Notes under the pieces: generated by a model
What the model was told of the DNA's origin: nothing
What the model saw: the letters and a program-made list of their open reading frames with translations, nothing else
The model's database searches: none
Position numbers and translations under genes: made by a program
In this document: positions 55,128 through 64,000 of the stretch, piece by piece
Layout: each line of letters begins with the position of its first letter
Numbering within the stretch: the stretch's first letter is position 1
Assembly (NCBI GenBank): GCA_033439765.1
Contig: JAULSN010000003.1
Span: 2,728,001-2,792,000, forward strand
DNA length: 64,000 nt
Source: Lasiosphaeria ovina
Taxonomy: Eukaryota > Ascomycota > Sordariomycetes > Sordariales > Lasiosphaeriaceae
Direction of reading: 5' to 3'

Positions 55128-55676
55128 ACATGAGACTAGGGCCCGGTGGGTTATCAGCTGTTCGGTGAGGAGAGGCGAGTGGCGGCGTCTTGGTCCATTT
55201 CCAAGGCTAGTACTAGTGGCGGTTTCGGCTGGACTGTGATTGTCAATTGGGTTGTTGTCGATGAGGTTTGCCCAGCTGCTACTGTAAACAGATAGAAATG
55301 ATCAGGTTTCCCCTCCAGGTCGAAGAAGACATTTTGACTCAAACATGCAAGGAGCGATTAATTGCCGTCGTCAGATCCATGCTTGTCAAAAGAGTCAAGG
55401 ACATGACTGTCCCCAGCAATAATTGTTCCACCACTGAGCTCCGGGTTCCATTGCTGAACAGTTGTCAATTATTGCTCGTTTGCCAAACCAAACGCTTGTT
55501 GTGACAATATTGGACGACTGCAGATGCTTGGAGATAGGAGAGGTGCTGAATGCCTCATTTCCCCGAATAGTAATGTGACCAGCCCCAGCAAACTGGGAAG
55601 CGGATGTCATCTTTTCACTGATATTTACTAGAATTGAACTGGCCACTTCACATCAACCTTCAATCAGTAGACGATA

Positions 55677-55732
55677 AAGAGGTAATCAGGAGAAGATGGA
55701 AGAAAAGAGGTAATCAGGAGAAGATGGAAGAG
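55677..55732. repeat. 28-bp tandem duplication
   Basis: Two adjacent copies beginning AAGAGGTAATCAGGAGAAGA and continuing TGGAAGA, differing only at the last bases. Located about 30-90 bp upstream of the TATA box. Confidence 0.85.
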
Positions 55733-55765
55733 GGAGGCATATAGGACACCCACCTCCAAAAGACC

Positions 55766-55772
55766 TATAAAT
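55766..55772 (+). promoter_or_regulatory. TATA box of the 68-codon Cys-rich gene
   Basis: TATAAAT about 205 bp upstream of ATG 55974. Spacing leaves room for a 100-170 nt leader. Confidence 0.4.
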
Positions 55773-55973
55773 TGCTGCGAGATTCCGGCTCCTAATCCGC
55801 TCGTTCAACCTACTTCTTCAATGTACACTTCAGCATCTAGGTTCTAAACCCATCAAATGTAGGCACTTTGTCAAGCATCAACAACAGCTCTAAACACCTT
55901 CAGGTCTCGGGTTTTATCCCCCATTTTTATTGCCAGTTTCCCGAAAACGCAAAGTACCGCGAGGTCAGAAGTC

Positions 55974-56180
55974 ATGACTGCTCCAACCAAGACTACCCCA
56001 GCCAAGACTACTCCAGCCAGGTGCAAGTTCATCATGGTCAACTATCTGTGCGGCCACTACGAGAAGGAATATTGGGAATACTGTAAGCGGGCTTTGGCCC
56101 GCGGGTGCGACTGCACAGCAACTCGCAAGTTCATAGAAGCAGTCGAAACGGGGACTACTAGCTGTCCTAGCTGCTGGTAG
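55974..56180 (+). CDS. Small intronless protein with Cys/His cluster (zinc-binding-like)
   Basis: 68 aa. A short Thr/Pro/Lys-rich start (MTAPTKTTPAKTTPARCKF, with a small internal repeat) leads into MVNYLCGHYEKEYWEYCKRA, LARGCDCTATRKFIEAVETG and TTSCPSCW, stop at 56178-56180. The spacing C-G-H ... C ... C-D-C ... C-P-S-C is like small zinc-ribbon or RING-like ORFs common in filamentous fungi. No signal peptide, so intracellular. Supported by a TATA box, an ATG in a reasonable context and a non-random cysteine pattern; homologues would be needed to be sure. Confidence 0.55.
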   Translation: MTAPTKTTPAKTTPARCKFIMVNYLCGHYEKEYWEYCKRALARGCDCTATRKFIEAVETGTTSCPSCW

Positions 56181-56725
56181 GAGGAGACCGGTCGAGCCGG
56201 CCCCTGTCAAACCCCCAAGTGGACAACGAATCGTAGCCAGTAGGACGTGGTGGGGGATGGTGGAGAACCTTGTGTGTATTTTACAACCGTGTTTGCGTTG
56301 TATTCTTTTCTTTCCTTTTTGTGGGAATAATCAGGTGGACTTCTCCGGAACCGAGAAAAAGTTCTACAATAGGGAACGCGCCTATCTCTATTGTAACGCG
56401 TCACCGCTGTACCAGAACAGGGGGTTCACACCGGTCTTCAAAGAAATCCAAAACAGTGGCCTCCTTCGCGTTAAACGGCGTGGCTAGCGGCGCCCCTCGA
56501 GTCATCCCTCGTGACGCGTATGTCTCACGTCCGGGGAGTGTCTGGATATAACAGAACCAATATTCATTAAGTGTACCTGTTAATTCTACTCTCCCATCTC
56601 AAGTTCCCCCTCCTTGTCCTGCTGTACCTGTTGTGCCCGTTCAAAATCAAAGTCCCGAACATCCCACACATCAAGATCGCCTGACATGTTGCCAACAAGC
56701 CCAGCATCTCCCGGCGTTGACCCGC
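56181..56725. other. Intergenic, no gene seen
   Basis: 545 bp between the 68-codon gene and the 3' end of the broken secreted-protein gene. Short frames of 76-93 codons are unsupported. Confidence 0.55.
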
Positions 56726-57271
56726 TCAAAGCACCGCCAGAAGGCCACCGACAGCCAATGCAGCTGCCGCACCGACCGCCCTCCCAGTCTCCCGCGGCCC
56801 TTCGTTCACGGTGGTCACCTGGCCGAGAAGAGACGTGCAGATGGTCGATCTTTCGAGCGGTCTTGCAATCTCGGGGACGCCTCGACAGGCCAGCCACAGG
56901 TCGCGGAGCTCCTGGAGGTGTTGCAACACCCACCAATCGCCCTCAGTGCGGTACCTCTTCAGCTCGGGGTAGTAAGGCCCGAGTGCGCCGACAATGGTGG
57001 GGAGGTCGCAGGCGTTGTGGGTTTGCATGTGGTCCTTGTCCAGCAGCTCTCTGAGGAGAGGCGGGAGCGTCGGGCCAGGCGTCAGCAGCGGCGCGATCTG
57101 GGTCACGGCTCTGGAGCACTACTCGTAGTCGCGGCGCGCAAGAGTGGCCTGCGGCGTGGTTTGGGGGCCCGCGAGCGCGGCCTGAGAAGGTGAGGAGTCT
57201 GCAAGGGCGGAGGCCGAGGCGCCGTGGGAGCCCAGAAGGGTGGCAAGGAGAGCGGCAGGGAGGAGACGCAT
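56726..57271 (-). pseudogene. GPI-anchored-type secreted protein interrupted by one stop codon
   Basis: In one continuous frame from ATG 57271: MRLLPAALLATLLGSHGASA (signal peptide), a Ser/Ala/Pro-rich stretch to LARRDYE, TAG at 57119-57121, then CSRAVTQIAPLLTPGPTLPP, ELLDKDHMQTHNACDLPTIV, LGPYYPELKRYRTEGDWWVL and a C-terminal hydrophobic tail (AVGAAAALAVGGLLAVL) preceded by a small-residue site, as for GPI anchoring. Without the stop it would be 181 aa. CAG to TAG (C to T before A) is the simplest origin. The downstream part could in theory start at Met within DKDHMQT, but would then lack its signal peptide. It resembles fungal Cys-poor GPI-anchored secreted proteins of unknown role. Either a young pseudogene or an assembly error. 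Confidence 0.7.
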
Positions 57272-58470
57272 TTTTGCGATTTGTGGAGACTGTTGAGTCC
57301 GTGTCAGGTTTCTGTTGAACTCGCAAGATGCTTGAGAGGGAAACGAGATGTGGGGTCAGAATAATACTGCGAAGAAACACAAGTTGGAAGGGCACAGAAT
57401 TGTTGGCCGAAGCTTGGAGAACAGAAGCGGCAGAGACTTTGGCGAGAACGCAAATTGGCCTTTGTTGGTCTTTCCTTCCTCTGTTAAAGCGCTAGCATTG
57501 GGCAACGAAATTATGAAACTGCGCCTTCTCCCCTGAACAAGGCTCCCGTAGTCCGAGTTGGCAATGTCAGTTCGATTGCACCTTCCTCCTTGTGGTGTCT
57601 AAGCCGCATTTCGAAATCGTATAACCCCCCCCCCCCCCCCCCCCCCCGGTCGGATTGTGATTCCTATGCCCAGCTTCTTCTTTTACCCTTCTTCCCCACA
57701 ATCATTCCTCCCAAGACAATCCGCGGTCCAAGTTGCCAGAATGGCGACCTCAGATTGCTGCGAATAACTTGAGCTTTGATCGAGGCTGCCATACAATTCT
57801 CTTCTGCTCCCAATGATATAATTCCCAGTTGTGGAGTGAAGTGCTCCAGATTTGGTCACTTCGGAGAAACCCCAAGACACCCTAAGCACAGAAAGGTTGA
57901 TCTTTGAGGTGCGCACATTATTAAGTCTAATGTATCGCCGCATACATAGGCATTACACCTGTTTGGTTGCTTATGGCTCTGAGCATTAATTTTGGCACTG
58001 AAGAATGTGCTACCGCCGTATCCGAAAAAGGGGCGTCATCCACGACTACCAAATTCAGTCGATGATTAACAGTCATTAACTTCCTAATTCTTCGAACTGA
58101 CAACTGAACTGCCCGAGTAGCCTGGGGAGTGGTCGTTTTTGAACACGAGCGCTCCTTGAACAATCCGCTGCGTTGGAACAGAAAATGGACATGGGTCTGA
58201 TATGAGACATTCGTCTGAGCTGCTCAACAGGGAACCTGGGGTTTGATTGGCTTGGCACTTGCTGGTGTGCCAAGAAATGCCAAGAGATTAACGCAAACCA
58301 CCTGCAGGCTTGCAGCGCCGCCTCGCTCCCACTAACAGGCGGGCAGGGGTTTATGGCACCAATTCCTTTGCTCTTCAGCATTTCCGCACTTCCCCATCCC
58401 ATGCAATTTTGGCACTTCCCCATCCCCTCATATGACCAGTGTGTGGTGATGAGCTTCCCGCGCTGCCAAG
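57272..58470. other. Divergent upstream region with poly-C tract
   Basis: 1.2 kb between the broken secreted-protein gene (-) and the MFS gene (+). Contains a 22-base C homopolymer at 57626-57647. Minus-strand frames at 58076-58501 have no domain. No RNA gene seen. Confidence 0.55.
57626..57647. repeat. 22-base C homopolymer
   Basis: An uninterrupted run of 22 C on the + strand between ATAA and GGTCGG. Such tracts are rare, prone to slippage, able to form i-motif/G4 structures, and hard to sequence accurately. Confidence 0.95.
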
Positions 58471-60672
58471 ATGGCGGCTTCTTCCAACAATCCACCTCCA
58501 CTTGGCATCGGCCCCGTCCGTGTCAGCGACGAAGCTGAGAAAACATCCGCACTTCCACCCCCGACTGATGCAATTCCCAGAGACGAAGAGGAGGCCGGGG
58601 CAGAGGCTGTGGGCCAAGCGCCAGCGGACCATGGCAGCACGCTTCGGGGGTTCCGGCTCTATGCTGTGGCCATCGGCGTCTGCTTTGGCGCCCTCATGAT
58701 GTCGCTCGACATCTCCATCCTCGGGACGGTAAGCCAGTCCTCTCACTGATTGCTGCGGCTGGCCCTAAACTCTCCTCCCCGCCGGTGACTTCAGGCCCTC
58801 CCGTCCATCATGACCGACCTCGGCGACAGCTCGTCCAACATCGCGTGGTATCCAGCGGCGTTCACGCTGGCGACGTGCGCGCTGACGCCCGTGGCCGGCA
58901 AGCTGGCGTCCGTGTTCCGGCTCGACCTCGTGTACAGCTCCTTTACGCTCGTCTTCCTCGTCGGGAGCATCCTGTGCGGCTGGGCGCCTTCCAGCAGCGC
59001 CTTCATCGCCGGCCGAGCCATCGCCGGCATTGGCGCCGCCGGCGTCGCCAGCAACGGCCTCGTCATCCTCGTCACCGCCGCCCCGCCCACCAAGAAGCCC
59101 GTCTTCATGGGCGCCGGCGCGGCGTGCTTCGTGATTGGCCTCATCGCGGGACCTCTGCTTGGCGGAGCGTAAGCATGCGCCTTTGAGCTTGTCTAAACGA
59201 CCCCCTTTCGACTTGTTAACTGTTGCCATAGATTCACAGATCGGCTTACCTGGCGATGGTGCTTCTGGTACGTGGCTGCCGTTCACTATTCACTCCTCCC
59301 GTGCACCTGATGCTTACTACGCACCCCAGGATCAACATCCCCTTCAATATCCTCACCCTGACCGTCGTCTCTCTCTTCTTCCGCCGCCCGCGTCAAGAGC
59401 AAGTCGAAGGCCGCAGTGAGACCGGGATCTCGGAGCGGATCCAAAGCCTCGACCTGATCGGGTGCATCATTTTCGTGCCGGGGATCTTCATGTTCCTGCT
59501 CGCCATGCAAACAGGCAGCAGTAGCAGCGGTAGTAACGGCACGTCGTGGAGCAGCGGCACCGTGGTCGGGTTGTTTGTCGGCTCTGGCGTGGTGCTGGCG
59601 GCTTTCGTGGCGTGGGAGTGGCAGCGGGGCAGCCAGGCCATGATCCCAGGGACGGTTGTGATGCGGCGCAGCGTCGTGTTCGTGTGCCTCTTCGCGTCGA
59701 CGCAGATGGGCGCGCTCACCGTGGCCGCGTACTACCTGCCGGCGTGGTTCCAGGCCATCCAGGGCGTCGGCCCCCTGCAGAGCGGCGTCAGGATGCTCCC
59801 CACGGTTGTCACGCAGATGCTGGTGACCATCGTGGCGAGTGGGCTGGGTGAGTTGACTGATTCACGCTTTCTTTTATTTTCCGATCTGTTTTCCATCATG
59901 TGGCATGTTCACTCACTGTATGTCTTGTGCCGTGGACATGCAAACTGGCCGGGACTCGACTGACTAACAACTGCGTAGCAATGAGAATCAAGTATTACAA
60001 TCCCTGGTTCTTCCTCGCCCCGATCTTCATGTGCACTTCAAGCGTGCTATACACCACATTCACTGTCTCTTCAACGCCCGCCAGCCACTGGATAGGATAC
60101 CAGGTCATTCAGGGCTTTGCGACCGGTTTCGGCATGCAGATGAGCTCGCTGTGCGTGCAGCTCGAGCTCAAGGACAGCCCTGAGCTCGTGCCCGTGGGCA
60201 TTGCACTGGTCATGTTCGTGCAGTACCTGGGCGCTACCGTGGTGCAAGTCATCGCCGGCACAGTCTTCAACAGTGAGCTCAGCTCGCAGCTCGGGAGGAT
60301 TGCCCTCACACCTAGCCAAAGGAGCGCGCTTCTTGGAGTCGGAATCAAGGGGATCCGAGAGGTCACCGAGAAGCGCTTTCCACTGCTGCTGGACTCGGTA
60401 TTGGAGGCGTACAATACTGCTATCACGAGGGTGTTTGTAAGTTATCGCCGGCCCGGCTCCCCAGATTCAAGCGCCCGAGACTGACGACTGGTGGCTGTGG
60501 TTAGTTCGTCCCTGCCGGGGCTGCCACCCTCGGGTTTTCTTTTGCGTTTGGCATCAAGTGGACCCGTATAGAGGGCGCTGCCGCTGCGGGAGGCAGATTG
60601 GCGCGGCTGAGGGCTGCGAGGGCGGCGAAGGCTGTGGCAAAAGCCGAACAAAAGCAGGAGCCAAAGACCTGA
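58471..60672 (+). CDS. MFS transporter, 14-TM drug:H+ antiporter type
   Basis: Six exons (58471-58728, 58795-59168, 59232-59267, 59330-59847, 59979-60436, 60505-60672) give 603 aa. A ~60-residue hydrophilic N-terminus precedes TM1. Family marks: LMMSLDISILGTALPSI (DHA2 'LDxTIV'-like motif), AGKLASVFRLDLVY (motif A variant), FIAGRAIAGIGAAGVASNG (motif B with R), GAACFVIGLIAGPLLGGAF (motif C, antiporter), then TWRWCFWINIPFNILTLTVV, the standard W-R-W-x-F-x-I-N-x-P of 14-TM fungal transporters. The C-terminal tail is basic. Export of toxic or secondary metabolites at the plasma membrane is expected; substrate unknown. Exon three is only 36 nt. Convergent with the pseudokinase gene. Confidence 0.93.
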
Positions 60673-60946
60673 CCTGATCGGCTGCCCAATAACTTTCAAA
60701 AGATAAAGCGTGCTGTTCCCGTACAGCTACCAACATGATATACCTAAGTCTTGGATTTACGTCAATATCGCTAATGGTCTAGCACAATAAAGATAACCTG
60801 ATTTGTATATATCTATTTGCATATATCTTCGATTCGAGCAATAACAGACTTCGATTCGCTAAGCTATGAAACCAAAAAGCAGACCAACTCTACGCTTTGA
60901 TGATGAAATACAAAAATGGAAGAACACGAAAGAACGCGGGAAATAA

Positions 60947-62854
60947 CTAAAACTCCCCCTTGAGCCCCGACCACGACCGGGCCCTCGCACGACCAATGCT
61001 CGGCGACCCGAACCCCGATCGCTCCGGCCAGCCCATTCTACCCGGACTCACGCTCCGCGTCTCCCGCCTGCTTCCAACACCAATCTCGTCAGCCTTGGCA
61101 ATGCCAAACCAGTCGTGGTCCCACCACCCCTCGCACGCATTGCCCACTGGCGTGTCATCTTGTGCGCCATCACTTCCCTCGAGCCCTCTTACTAATCCAA
61201 AAGTCTGCGCTGTTGGAAGTCTCCCCGGTTTCACCTCAGGCGGTGTCTGGGGGATCTTGCTTGGCCCTTCAGCAAGTCCAGCATCGTCGCTAATACCTTC
61301 AACTCCCGCCTGGCGGGCGTGCGTTAGCGGCAGCGACGGCGCCGGCGACAGCCCGTGCAAGTGCCCCGGCGGACGCGGGAACTCCCACGTGATGTTGTCG
61401 TCGTCGTCCAGCTCGTCGTCTTCCTCGTTCTCGCCGCCGCCGCCGCTGCTGTCCGTCTCGCTGCTGCTGTCGCTGTACGCTTCTCCCCTGCCCGACTGCT
61501 CGAGGCCAAACGTCTCGCGCCCGGCCAGCTGCTGCAGGTCGTCGGGCGATGTCGACCGCGCCCAGTCGCCGCCGAGGAAGTAGTTCGTCGTCAGCCACTC
61601 CCAGCTGCTGCGCTGGATCTGCACCGCGCGCGGGGCTTGACTCGGCTTGGAGTCGTCGTCCTGGAGCAGGGGGAACTGGCTCAGTGACAGCGGGGATGGG
61701 ATTCTGGGCTCCAGCTCGACGGGCTGTGCCTGGGATGGGCTGGGTGAGGGGCTGGTCTGGGGGTTTGATATCGGCGCGTCGACGGGGTTGTCGGCGGGGA
61801 GCTCGACTGCATGGTCGAAGGGTATCTGCCAGGTTGTCGGCCTTGGCCGGAGTGGTGCTGGCGACCATATCCAGGTGTTGGCTTCCAAGGGACCAGCCTG
61901 TGGCGTGATGGCCAACACAGCTGGTCTTGGCTTTGGGCTTGCTGGTATGGACTGGATCGAGTGTCGGAAATCTCGAGGGATGTCTCCACAGTCTGAAGGA
62001 GGTGGCGATAGCTCCCTAGGGTCGCTGCGCTGCTTGGAGACTGCCCTGTTGACGCGGATGCCCCCTTGTTCGAGAATGTCGAACGCGTCCCCGTAGATGT
62101 CGGCATCGGCTATCACGCTCAGGTCGATCCCGCTTTCGCTGAACATGCTGCTCTCCGGCCACTGGCCCGCCCAGATGGACCAAATGGTCACTGCCATCGC
62201 GTACAAGTCATCGGCCTCGGTCGCGAAGACGCCCCGGTCCGGGTTCGTGCGTGCCTTGAGCCTCGGCGACAAGAATGCGTCGCTCGCGGCCGCGTAGCGA
62301 TCGTCCACCTGATGGGAATCCCGGCCCTTGTTCGCCAGCCGAGCGTGCCGCATGTCAGAGAACACCAGGCGGCCTCTGGAGTTCCACTGGATGACGCCCG
62401 GGTTGATGCCGCCGTGCACGATGCCCCTCGCGTGGAGGCGAGAGACGAGGTCGGCGACCTGCAGCGAGACCGACACGCGTTCCTGCGGCTGGATCTCGGC
62501 GACGAAGAGGGGGATGCCGCGCTCGATGACGGCGTATTCCTGGCAGAAGGTGACTAGGTCGTCCTCGACGCATCCGATGCGGCTCACGAGAGGCATGGCC
62601 AGGTCGTCGCCGGCCAGCTCGAAGAAGTCGGCTTCGCGCTTGGTGCAGCCATGCTTGAACAGGAGGGTCTCGCTGAGGGGGTGGTCTCTGGCGAAGGGCT
62701 CGTTTGGTTGGAGAGCAGAGGCGGAGTTTTCTACTGCGAAAGAAATGCGAGGATCGTTCTTGAGCATGATGGGTGAGAGGTCGACGGCTTCGAGGTCGGG
62801 GCGCCACTTGACTCGTGGTCTCTGCTCCCGGAGGAGGCCACGATCTGGGACCAT
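60947..62854 (-). CDS. Protein-kinase-fold protein, probably a pseudokinase
   Basis: Intronless, 635 aa from ATG 62854 (GCC-ATG-G); an in-frame ATG at 62953 would add 33 residues. The kinase-like domain covers about residues 40-270. Visible subdomains: VSVSLQVADLVSRLHARGIV, then HGGINPGVIQW where active kinases have HRDxKxxN (the catalytic Asp is replaced by Gly), VFSDMRHARL at the DFG position (Asp kept, FG lost), and ADDLYAMAVTIWSIWAGQWP (subdomain IX Asp kept). Loss of the catalytic Asp argues for a pseudokinase or a very unusual enzyme. The C-terminal 350 residues are disordered, Pro/Ser-rich, with an acidic poly-Glu/Asp patch. Such fungal kinase-like proteins are common and mostly uncharacterised. 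Tail-to-tail with the MFS transporter, 274 bp apart. Confidence 0.85.
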   Translation of the reverse strand: MVPDRGLLREQRPRVKWRPDLEAVDLSPIMLKNDPRISFAVENSASALQPNEPFARDHPLSETLLFKHGCTKREADFFELAGDDLAMPLVSRIGCVEDDLVTFCQEYAVIERGIPLFVAEIQPQERVSVSLQVADLVSRLHARGIVHGGINPGVIQWNSRGRLVFSDMRHARLANKGRDSHQVDDRYAAASDAFLSPRLKARTNPDRGVFATEADDLYAMAVTIWSIWAGQWPESSMFSESGIDLSVIADADIYGDAFDILEQGGIRVNRAVSKQRSDPRELSPPPSDCGDIPRDFRHSIQSIPASPKPRPAVLAITPQAGPLEANTWIWSPAPLRPRPTTWQIPFDHAVELPADNPVDAPISNPQTSPSPSPSQAQPVELEPRIPSPLSLSQFPLLQDDDSKPSQAPRAVQIQRSSWEWLTTNYFLGGDWARSTSPDDLQQLAGRETFGLEQSGRGEAYSDSSSETDSSGGGGENEEDDELDDDDNITWEFPRPPGHLHGLSPAPSLPLTHARQAGVEGISDDAGLAEGPSKIPQTPPEVKPGRLPTAQTFGLVRGLEGSDGAQDDTPVGNACEGWWDHDWFGIAKADEIGVGSRRETRSVSPGRMGWPERSGFGSPSIGRARARSWSGLKGEF

Positions 62855-64000
62855 GGCTTGCGTGCGTGTGTTTTTCTGAGTTCCAACAGTTGGGTAATAC
62901 GACGCTGGAATGTGGAAATGAAAGGGGCTCGAATTAGAACAGATGGACTTCACTTTCTGGTTTGGAAAGGTGCAGGGCCATGTTGCAGCGAAGGGGGGAC
63001 GTGCAGATAGATAAGTAAGGGTACCAGTGCTGGACTGTGCAGGCAGTAGCTGCCTCTGAAGAGTTCAAGGGCAAAGAAAATGGAGGTCGTTGGTGGGCAT
63101 TGCTAGCCGCTGCGATAATTTTGGAAGTCCGCGAGAGGATGTCCATGACCATTCCATTCCATTTGTCTTTATTCCCCGCGCCGCACTGTCTTGGTTGTCC
63201 AGGTTGCAGTGCCAGAGGATTCTGACAAGCGCCAGTTTGCGGGACTCGCCGAAGCCAATCTTTGACGCGAGTGGGTTGTGCCGCGCTAAAACGTGAAACA
63301 CGGTGAGGCGCAAGTGGCTCGACGGCGGCTAAAAACTTGTAAATCGCCCCCACGGCCAACAAACAATTGGACGACATTGTCGAATCGGCCACAGCGGTGT
63401 TTTTTTCATCGCGGCCGCCAAATGGGCACATGGCGCAGCCTTTTAAAATCTGGGCTGCGATGGTGGTCGGCCGTTGGAGTGGCCCCGTCGACCGCTGTAG
63501 ATCCTCTTCTCCAGCGATAGGACTGCAAATAGCTGCACTTCCATTCTTTATATTATTGTATATAAAATGACAAGATCGAGAAATAGGCCTTGCTTGCAAA
63601 TATGTCTGCTTCACTGAGGTAGTCCAGAACTGCCCTGGAGCTGCGTAAATCTTGGCCAAAACTGCGATCCGAAATGTTGAAGCACATGTTGCAGTCAGAC
63701 ATCGCGAGACTCTGAACAGGATCCGCGACCCTTCCATCCCACAACTCAAAATAGTTATAGCATTCAAATCTAAGTGGCCGTGGTGTGTGACGCACGTGAT
63801 GGGCGATTGAGTACCTATTTGAGTCTCGACGAGAAAAACTGCCACACTAATTAGTCTAGCACACCCAACCGACATCGCGTATAAAGCCATCAGACTCTGA
63901 TCAGGGAGCCTCGCGTAATTCAAGTAGCATGGTGTGAGTGTTTGATGTGAGGTCTTGCGTATGCACGGTATTAAAATTGCGCACATTCAGAGGAAAATTG
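62855..64000. other. Upstream region of the pseudokinase gene; no supported gene
   Basis: 1.15 kb to the window edge. A 350-codon minus-strand frame (62934-63986) spans it, but its composition (no domain, no signal peptide, scattered Cys, Met, Trp) and overlap with the expected promoter/leader of the pseudokinase make it a doubtful gene. No RNA or repeat recognised. Confidence 0.5.

Larger units (their letters stand above)
55128..55973. other. Intergenic with 28-bp duplication
   Basis: 846 bp. Holds a 28-bp tandem duplication (55677-55732) and a TATA box (55766-55772) that likely serves the 68-codon gene downstream. No other coding frame. Confidence 0.55.

Noticed and set aside
53119..55131. 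670-codon minus-strand frame overlapping the ATP-grasp gene, starting MYDVLDLEK
   Set aside because: Composition is Arg/Ala/Pro-rich GC noise; all ATP-grasp motifs lie in the other frame.
62934..63986. 350-codon minus-strand frame upstream of the pseudokinase
   Set aside because: No domain, signal or splice support, and it covers the expected promoter and leader; retained only as an intergenic note.
1..64000. CRISPR array, bacterial operon or prophage
   Set aside because: No regularly spaced direct repeats with unique spacers; introns, nuclear tRNA and protein families are eukaryotic.

Overview
This window looks like nuclear chromosomal DNA of a filamentous ascomycete (Pezizomycotina, most likely a sordariomycete; the order is a guess). 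The signs are short introns of about 45-190 nt with GTRNGY donors, intron-bearing and intronless genes on both strands spaced 0.5-2.5 kb apart, nuclear tRNA genes, a HET-domain gene, an NLR-type gene with a PNP-like N-terminus, ATG26-type sterol glucosyltransferase, FCP1, CMR1, an Mtf2-like mitochondrial protein and the complex I subunit NDUFA13/GRIM-19. All gene models below, including splice sites, were read by hand from the sequence; no homology search was run.

Layout. 1-13.7 kb: a partial gene with three tandem helical modules (-), a zinc-independent quinone-oxidoreductase-like MDR enzyme (-), a CLC chloride/proton transporter (+), an ADP-ribosylglycohydrolase (+) and two small secreted proteins (- and +). 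14-20 kb: tRNA-Thr(CGU), an NPFG-repeat protein, and a very GC-rich class III aminotransferase sitting between two identical, inverted tRNA-Glu(CUC) genes. 20-30.5 kb: an accessory, self/non-self-recognition-like stretch with a HET-domain protein (-), a poly-Ala disordered protein (-), a PNP_UDP / NB-ARC / TPR NLR (+) and a decayed ORF, the last two lying between the arms of a degenerate inverted repeat. 30.8-48.4 kb: conserved housekeeping genes: Mtf2-like (-) head-to-head with CMR1 (+), then ATG26 (+), FCP1 (+) and NDUFA13 (+). 49-57.3 kb: a decayed secreted FAD-linked oxidase with a ~1.4 kb insertion, an ATP-grasp ligase-like gene, a 68-codon Cys-rich ORF and a GPI-anchored-type secreted protein broken by one stop codon. 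58-64 kb: a 14-helix-type MFS transporter (+) convergent with a predicted pseudokinase (-), then about 1.1 kb without a supported gene.

The strongest target for a second look is the NLR at 25.15-28.76 kb. It carries nine 42-residue TPR units in perfect 126-nt register, with a 361-bp exactly duplicated block inside; a 45-nt, stop-free, frame-preserving intron placed inside the Walker A motif; an 18-nt frame-preserving micro-exon between the PNP and NB-ARC domains; and a TAA stop followed by 33 further sense codons that still look like a TPR end. It lies about 3.4 kb from the HET gene and is flanked by the inverted-repeat arms, so the region is a candidate allorecognition / innate-immunity island. 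Several stops and arm differences fit C-to-T (RIP-like) decay, but this is inference.
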